Positions 63,532 to 64,000 of a stretch of 64,000 nt of DNA are shown one piece after another. Each line of letters begins with the position of its first letter. The stretch's first letter is position 1. The notes beneath the pieces were generated by a model. It was not told the DNA's origin and ran no database searches. It saw nothing but the letters and a program-made list of their open reading frames with translations. The translations under genes and the position numbers were made by a program. The stretch is taken from assembly GCA_003342815.1 (NCBI GenBank), contig PTEX01000015.1, positions 5,387,151 through 5,451,150 of the forward strand. Direction: 5' to 3'. This stretch comes from Eudromia elegans (taxonomy: Eukaryota > Chordata > Aves > Tinamiformes > Tinamidae).

Positions 63532-63780
63532 TCAGTAACTCTGCTTTTTCGGTGTCTTCCATAACCAGGCACCCACCCCGTTCACCAGCAGACTCACATT
63601 TTCCCTGATCTTCCTTTTACCACTGATATATTTGAGGAAGCTCTTCTTGTTATCTTTAACATCCCTTGCCAGATTTAATTCCAGATGCACCTTAGCTGTC
63701 ATTGTTACATCCCTGCACTCTCTTACAGCATTCCTACATTCCTCCCAAGGGACCTGTCCTTTTTTCCACATTCTGTATGC
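63532..63780 (-). pseudogene. CR1 ORF2 upstream fragment, frameshifted from the RT part
   Basis: The minus-strand translation contains [19 protein letters not shown], then [17 protein letters not shown], then [14 protein letters not shown], the CR1 linker between the endonuclease and reverse-transcriptase domains. A one-base loss near 63568 shifts the frame, which then ends at a stop near 63532. A second shift within about the next 70 bases restores the frame used by the reverse transcriptase. Upstream of WKKGQ the same frame continues into GC-rich flanking sequence unrelated to CR1. Confidence 0.8.
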
Positions 63781-64000
63781 TGCGGAGAGAGCCCTGCACG
63801 CAGAGGGAAGCAGCTCGCCCGGCCGGAGCGAGAGCCGAGCGGAGAGCAGGGCGAGCTGCAGCCTTTCCGCCCGTCGGCCTGGAGCGCGGGGAGCTGCAAG
63901 CAGGGAAGCTACAGCCTCCCACACTGGGTCACCTCAGCTGCTAAGCAGGGAAGGAAAATAGGGCAAGAGAAGCAGGCATCTGGTCCAGCTCATCATCATC
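63781..64000. other. GC-rich flank beyond the CR1 5' end
   Basis: CpG-containing sequence with no recognisable gene. It is the pre-insertion flank of the truncated CR1, or a CR1 segment too diverged for me to recognise. Confidence 0.5.

Larger units (their letters stand above)
62001..63780 (-). mobile_element. CR1 non-LTR retrotransposon, 5'-truncated
   Basis: CR1 is the dominant LINE of birds and other sauropsids; it copies itself by target-primed reverse transcription. The 3' end lies at 62001-62016, where the minus strand reads TTTCTATG-ACTCTGTG, two degenerate copies of the diagnostic CR1 terminal octamer. A very short 3' UTR separates them from the ORF2 stop. ORF2 runs to the right through the thumb and reverse-transcriptase regions to the WKKGQ block near 63.77 kb, where similarity stops in GC-rich DNA. 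The endonuclease domain and ORF1 are therefore missing, the usual 5' truncation. The boundary at 63780 is approximate. Confidence 0.93.

Noticed and set aside
63781..63924. Extension of the CR1 linker frame into GC-rich sequence
   Set aside because: The frame stays open, but the residues are Leu/Ala/Arg-rich and do not resemble CR1. Treated as flank beyond the truncation point.

Overview
The window looks like nuclear DNA of a bird (another sauropsid is possible). It is mostly non-coding, has few interspersed repeats, ends in a CR1 non-LTR retrotransposon, and carries the 5' part of one recognisable vertebrate gene, TPD52, on the minus strand. No bacterial-style gene arrangement, CRISPR array, rRNA or tRNA was seen.

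Layout, left to right. Bases 1-25067 hold the 5' part of TPD52: the shared exon 2 (1058-1173), an alternative long first exon (5469-5592), and a very short first exon (25046-25067) inside a strong CpG island. Both first exons end in a GT donor after the first base of a glycine codon, and exon 2 starts with the other two bases, so either can splice to it in frame. This predicts two N-termini: MEPAREP-G-LLRTDS from the CpG-island promoter, and the MDLHEDY...VLKTS-G-LLRTDS form (the mammalian PrLZ/PC-1 type) from an internal promoter. The coiled-coil and C-terminal exons lie beyond the left edge. The 19.5 kb between the two first exons holds several GC/CpG-rich blocks and a perfect 17-bp minisatellite.

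Bases 25.3-62 kb are upstream of TPD52 and hold no gene I can support. They contain simple repeats, two minisatellite-type arrays (one around an assembly gap), orphan GC-rich pockets (one with an RFX X-box-like site), an ancient decayed LINE reverse-transcriptase relic near 59.2-59.5 kb, a short MIR-like SINE relic near 60.55 kb, and a 100-N gap.

Bases 62001 to about 63780 are a 5'-truncated CR1 in minus orientation. Its reverse-transcriptase frame is open for 497 codons up to the natural stop, but two frameshifts separate it from the upstream part.

Most long open frames here are GC-driven or repeat-driven and are not reported as genes. I found no evidence of a previously undescribed biological system. 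The best leads are the two-promoter structure of avian TPD52, a possible divergent transcript at its CpG island, and the repeat and retroelement features.
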